Assembly (NCBI GenBank): GCA_001798455.1
Contig: MGSI01000043.1
Location: 1 to 9,911, forward strand
DNA: 9,911 nucleotides
Direction: 5' to 3'
Origin: Deltaproteobacteria bacterium RIFCSPLOWO2_02_FULL_57_26
GTDB lineage: Bacteria; Desulfobacterota; Binatia; UBA9968
Shown here: piece after piece, positions 6,999 to 9,911 of the stretch
Position numbering within the stretch: position 1 is the stretch's first letter
Layout: each line of letters begins with the position of its first letter
Position numbers and translations under genes: made by a program
Notes under the pieces: model-generated
Databases searched by the model: none
What the model saw: only the letters and a program-made list of their open reading frames with translations
Told to the model about the DNA's origin: nothing

Positions 6999-7898
6999 GT
7001 GGAGAGGCGTGAGCTGGGCAGAACAGGTATGCAGGTAAGCGTTCTCGGTTTCGGCGGTTCTGAAATCGGATACGAGGACGTGTCGGCCTCCATCGTCAAA
7101 AGGATGTTGAACGGGGCGCTTGACGCCGGGCTTAACGTGATCGATACGGCCGAGTGTTACGAGAATAGCGAGGAGCTGATCGGGCAGGCGGTGGCAGCTC
7201 GCCGCAAGGAGTATTACCTGTTTACCAAATGCGGCCATCCGGAAGGCTGGGGACGCGGCGATTGGAGAGCGTCCTCCCTGCTAAAATGCATGGAACGCAG
7301 CCTGCGGCATCTGAAGACCGACTACGTGGACTTGATCCAGCTCCATAGCTGCTCGGAGGACGAGCTGCGAAAGGGAGAGGCTGTCGAGGCTTTGGAGCGC
7401 GCCCGCGGACGCGGCTACGCACGCCACATCGGCTACAGCGGCGACGGTCGAGCCGCTCTCTATGCCATCGAATGCGGGCGGTTCGATACCTTGCAGACGT
7501 CGATCAACCTCGCCGATCAGGAGGCGTTGGAGCTGACCTTGCCATTGGCCAGGGAGCGCAACGTGGGAGTCATCGCCAAGCGTCCCCTCGCCAATGTGGC
7601 ATGGAAATCCGGCAGCAGGCGGCCGACGGACTCTTATGCCTATCTCTATTGGGAGCGGCTGCGAGAACTGAAATACGATTTCCTGATCGGGGAGTTGCAA
7701 GACACGGTCGCCATCGCGCTGCGCTTCACCCTAAGCGTGCCTGGCGTCCATACGGCGATCGTCGGAACGACGAAGCCCGAGAGAATTCAGGCGAACGCCG
7801 CAGTTCTGGATGCCGGGCCATTGCCAAAGGAGCTGTTTGACAACATTCGCGCGCGCTGGCGCGAGGTCGCGGACAGGATGTGGGTGGGCGACACGTAG
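6999..7898 (+). CDS. Aldo/keto reductase
   Basis: From GTG 6999 this encodes 299 residues, the normal size of a single-domain (beta/alpha)8 NADPH-dependent aldo/keto reductase that reduces aldehydes or ketones to alcohols. It opens with the family-typical ERRELGRTGMQVSVLGFGG (2-20). The catalytic tetrad is complete: Asp49 and Tyr54 in VIDTAECYENSEE, Lys77 in YLFTKCGH, and His116 in LIQLHSC. The C-terminal GVHTAIVGTTKPERIQ matches the usual NADP-binding segment (IPGT/S-x-K-P/N-x-x-R-hydrophobic). The open frame extends 204 bases upstream to an ATG at 6795, but that part has no family similarity. GGAGG six bases before the GTG and the correct N-terminal strand place the start at 6999. A long gap separates it from E1 beta, so it may have its own promoter, although I saw no convincing one. 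The substrate is unknown. Confidence 0.92.
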   Translation: MERRELGRTGMQVSVLGFGGSEIGYEDVSASIVKRMLNGALDAGLNVIDTAECYENSEELIGQAVAARRKEYYLFTKCGHPEGWGRGDWRASSLLKCMERSLRHLKTDYVDLIQLHSCSEDELRKGEAVEALERARGRGYARHIGYSGDGRAALYAIECGRFDTLQTSINLADQEALELTLPLARERNVGVIAKRPLANVAWKSGSRRPTDSYAYLYWERLRELKYDFLIGELQDTVAIALRFTLSVPGVHTAIVGTTKPERIQANAAVLDAGPLPKELFDNIRARWREVADRMWVGDT

Positions 7899-8045
7899 GG
7901 TCTCCGCAAAACAGTGTCTTGCGACGAACGGTCCAGAGAATGGTTTTCCTACTATGCGGTGGTCTCAGACAGTGGCTTGAACGGGTCGGAGAACGATAGT
8001 AGATTTGGTGGTTGGTGGCCCGAACGCGCAGGAATCACAAAGAAC
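7899..8045 (+). other. Intergenic leader before the amidohydrolase
   Basis: These 147 bases stay open in the amidohydrolase frame back to GTG 7914, but the encoded segment (GWWPERAGITKN and preceding residues) has no motif I recognise. I saw no clear promoter, terminator or strong hairpin. Confidence 0.4.
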
Positions 8046-8879
8046 ATGTTAGCTGTCGATATTCATGTCCATCCGAGCACGCGCGGAGTCGATCCTCAAG
8101 CCTGTGCCTATTTTAAGAGAGATCCAAAGGATCTGCCCAAGAGCGAGGAGGGGCTTGCCGAGCTTTTCGTCAGGCAAAAAGCGAAAGGTCTCCTCATCGG
8201 CTGGCACCCGTCCACGGTCAAAGAAGCCTCGCCTGTCACGAACGAATATGTCCTTGGCTTGACAGCGAAATTCCCCGATGCCTTTGCGGGAGTCCTTGCG
8301 TCGCTGGATATGGTCGGCGGAGACGCCGCCGAGAGAATCGGGCAGGCAGAGGAGCTCCTGAGGAATCCGAAAGTCAGGGGGTTTAAATTTCACCCTCCGG
8401 ACCAGGGCTTTTATCCTAACGACAGAAGGCATTACGGGCTGTGGGAGTTATTAGAGGGGGGAAAAAAGCCCGTGATGTTTCACACCGGGTTTACGGTTCT
8501 GGGCGCGGGAAGCGATGGCGGCGGGGGCATCGCGCTAGATTACGGTCGCCCGATTCATTTGGATACCCTGGCCAGAGACTTTCCGGGATTGAAGATCATA
8601 GCGGCTCATCCCGGTTGGCCATGGCAGGAAGAGCTCATCGGTATTGTCACGCATAAAAGAAATATCTATGTGGACACATCGGGCTACCTCGCGGATCAAC
8701 TGCCGGAGATCTTTCGCAGGGCTATCCAGGGAAGACTGCAAGACAAGGCGCTTTTTGGAACCGACTTTCCCTACGTCGACCTGGGAAAGGCGTTGAGCAG
8801 TTTTGAAAAGCTGGAGATGAAGGAGTCCGTAAAAGAAAAAATACTCATCTCGAATGCAAAAGAGCTCTTCGGGATTTAA
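8046..8879 (+). CDS. Amidohydrolase family protein (amidohydrolase_2 type TIM barrel)
   Basis: From ATG 8046 this is a 277-residue metal-dependent hydrolase of the amidohydrolase superfamily. This branch also includes non-oxidative decarboxylases such as gamma-resorcylate and ACMS decarboxylases. Metal and catalytic residues appear in the expected order: DIHVH (Asp5, His7, His9) at the end of strand one, His116 in FKFHPP, His146 in MFHTGF, His188 in AAHPGWPW, and Asp240 in FGTDFPY. An in-frame GTG at 7914 would add 44 residues with no visible similarity. I prefer ATG 8046 because the metal motif then falls at the very N-terminus, as is usual. The AGGA upstream (8030-8033) is 12 bases away, rather far, so the start is not certain. 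It lies between a reductase and a secreted binding protein on the same strand. Hydrolysis of a C-N, ester or lactone bond, or decarboxylation, are all possible. Confidence 0.88.
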   Translation: MLAVDIHVHPSTRGVDPQACAYFKRDPKDLPKSEEGLAELFVRQKAKGLLIGWHPSTVKEASPVTNEYVLGLTAKFPDAFAGVLASLDMVGGDAAERIGQAEELLRNPKVRGFKFHPPDQGFYPNDRRHYGLWELLEGGKKPVMFHTGFTVLGAGSDGGGGIALDYGRPIHLDTLARDFPGLKIIAAHPGWPWQEELIGIVTHKRNIYVDTSGYLADQLPEIFRRAIQGRLQDKALFGTDFPYVDLGKALSSFEKLEMKESVKEKILISNAKELFGI

Positions 8880-8953
8880 AGCCGAGGATAAAGTGCCAGG
8901 CTTGGCGTTTATGGAACGTTCCGGCTGCGCCGATTTTCCACGGGAGGTGAAAC

Positions 8954-9911
8954 ATGGAAGGGTCTCGCAAACTCTGGCCTATCTTAGCGCTTGGGTTGAT
9001 TCTGCTCTTTCCGGTTCGGGGAACCGGAGCAAGCTTAACCAAGATCCGGGTAGGATACCCCTCCCCGAGTGCCAGCTTCTATCCCCTTTTTGCTACTAAG
9101 GAGGCCCAGCTCTTTGAAAAATACGGATTGGACGCCGAGCTCATTTACGTGCAAGGGGTCCAGTTGGTCCAGGTGCATGTAGCGGGCCAACTTGATCTGG
9201 CCGTGATATCGGCGGTGGTAGTTCTCCAGGCTTCCGTGGAGGGCGCGGATCTCGTCTTGCTCGCGAGCTCTATCGATAACCAGCTCATGAAGATCATGGC
9301 GCATCCAACGATCACTGGACCCGCGGATCTGAAAGGGAAGACCATCGGTATAACCCGCTTCGGGTCCCTGACGGATTTGGTGGTCCGACCGATCCTGGTG
9401 AATTGGGGATTGGATCCGAAAAAAGACGTGAAGATCGTCCAAATCGGGAGGATGCCGGACATAGCCACGGCGATCTCCCTAAAGAAAGTGGATGCAGGTG
9501 TCATCTCTTTCCCGACCTCTTTTTACGCCGAAAAAATGGGTATCAAGACGCTTCTGGACCTGGCAGATTCCGGGATGGATATACCGGCGACGACGGTGGC
9601 GGTCAGTCGGAAATATAGCCAAAGCCATCGGGATGTGGTTTCGAGATTTCTCAAGGCGTATATCGAGGGCACCCGCCGTCTCTTAACGGATCGAGAATTG
9701 GGCATCAGGGCGTTAAGGAAGTACGGGGGGATCAGCGACCGCGAGCTGTTGGAGAATACTTACGATCTCTTTACCTCGAAATATATCAAGAAGGTCCCGA
9801 CGCTTACCGCCAAGGGTGTGGAGAATTCGCTAAAGCTCATGGCCGATACCCTGCCCAAGGCTCGAGACCGCAGGCCGGAGGAGTTTATGGACTCAAGCTT
9901 CATGGAGGAAC
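8954..9911 (+). CDS. ABC-transporter periplasmic substrate-binding protein (NMT1/TauA/SsuA-like), 3' end cut by window
   Basis: The frame opens at ATG 8954 behind an excellent ribosome-binding site (GGGAGGTGA, 8942-8950; GGAGG six bases before ATG) and runs open for 319 codons to the window end. An N-terminal secretion signal is clear: Arg5-Lys6, a hydrophobic core PILALGLILLFPV (9-21), and a likely cut after Ala26 (TGA-S). There is no lipobox Cys, so it should be a soluble periplasmic protein. The mature part starts with KIRVGYPSPSASFYPLF and EAQLFEKYGLDAEL, then DLKGKTIGITRFGSLTDL, the usual signature of the NMT1/THI5-like and TauA/SsuA class II binding proteins. These capture sulfonates, pyrimidine precursors, phthalate-like aromatics and other small ligands. 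Permease and ATPase genes would be expected downstream, outside the window. At about 319 residues it is nearly complete. The 74-base gap after the amidohydrolase allows co-transcription. Confidence 0.9.
   Translation, partial: MEGSRKLWPILALGLILLFPVRGTGASLTKIRVGYPSPSASFYPLFATKEAQLFEKYGLDAELIYVQGVQLVQVHVAGQLDLAVISAVVVLQASVEGADLVLLASSIDNQLMKIMAHPTITGPADLKGKTIGITRFGSLTDLVVRPILVNWGLDPKKDVKIVQIGRMPDIATAISLKKVDAGVISFPTSFYAEKMGIKTLLDLADSGMDIPATTVAVSRKYSQSHRDVVSRFLKAYIEGTRRLLTDRELGIRALRKYGGISDRELLENTYDLFTSKYIKKVPTLTAKGVENSLKLMADTLPKARDRRPEEFMDSSFMEE

Noticed and set aside
8922..8937. Short hairpin CGGC-TGC-GCCG followed by ATTTT as a terminator after the amidohydrolase
   Set aside because: A four-pair stem with four Ts is below what a functional intrinsic terminator normally needs, and it sits just before the next gene's ribosome-binding site.
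1..9911. CRISPR arrays, tRNA/rRNA genes, transposases, phage or toxin-antitoxin genes
   Set aside because: I saw no regularly spaced repeats, no cloverleaf or rRNA-like segments, and no recombinase, transposase or defence domains in any credible reading frame.

Overview
The window looks like a moderately GC-rich bacterial chromosome segment. It carries a short housekeeping remnant followed by a set of catabolic and uptake genes. The mix is a VOC-fold protein, a UbiD-type decarboxylase, an ADP-forming acyl-CoA synthetase, an orphan two-subunit TPP dehydrogenase E1, an aldo/keto reductase, a metal-dependent amidohydrolase and a TauA/SsuA/NMT1-like periplasmic binding protein. I associate this mix with uncultivated soil or groundwater lineages such as Rokubacteria/NC10 or Deltaproteobacteria-like groups. 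That placement is an impression from gene content only; there is no rRNA or marker gene to support it.

Layout. Bases 1-198 are the 3' end of a DUF167/YggU-family gene. A candidate promoter (209-236) precedes a tight two-gene unit on the plus strand: VOC protein (286-735) and UbiD-family decarboxylase (758-2113). A long acyl-CoA synthetase gene (2239-4377) lies on the minus strand, converging on ubiD. It diverges from the E1 alpha (4594-5613) and E1 beta (5624-6595) pair, with a shared upstream region of about 200 bases. After E1 beta comes about 400 bases without a convincing gene but with several hairpins. Then, all on the plus strand, come an aldo/keto reductase (GTG start at 6999, to 7898), an amidohydrolase (8046-8879) and the secreted substrate-binding protein (8954 to beyond the window end).

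How the genes may work together (inference). The binding protein would capture a small, probably acidic or aromatic, compound for an ABC importer whose other parts lie off the window. Amidohydrolase, reductase, decarboxylase and VOC enzyme would process it. The TPP E1 would decarboxylate a 2-oxo acid, and the acyl-CoA synthetase would interconvert acid and CoA thioester with ATP. No substrate can be named from sequence alone. UbiX (prFMN synthesis), the E2/E3 partners of the E1 pair and the ABC permease/ATPase are all absent from the window.

I found no tRNA, rRNA, CRISPR array, transposase or obvious mobile-element end. The least explained parts are the structured non-coding stretch 6596-6998, the orphan E1 pair and a VOC protein with Gln where a metal-binding His is usual. 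I see no strong evidence for a wholly new type of system.
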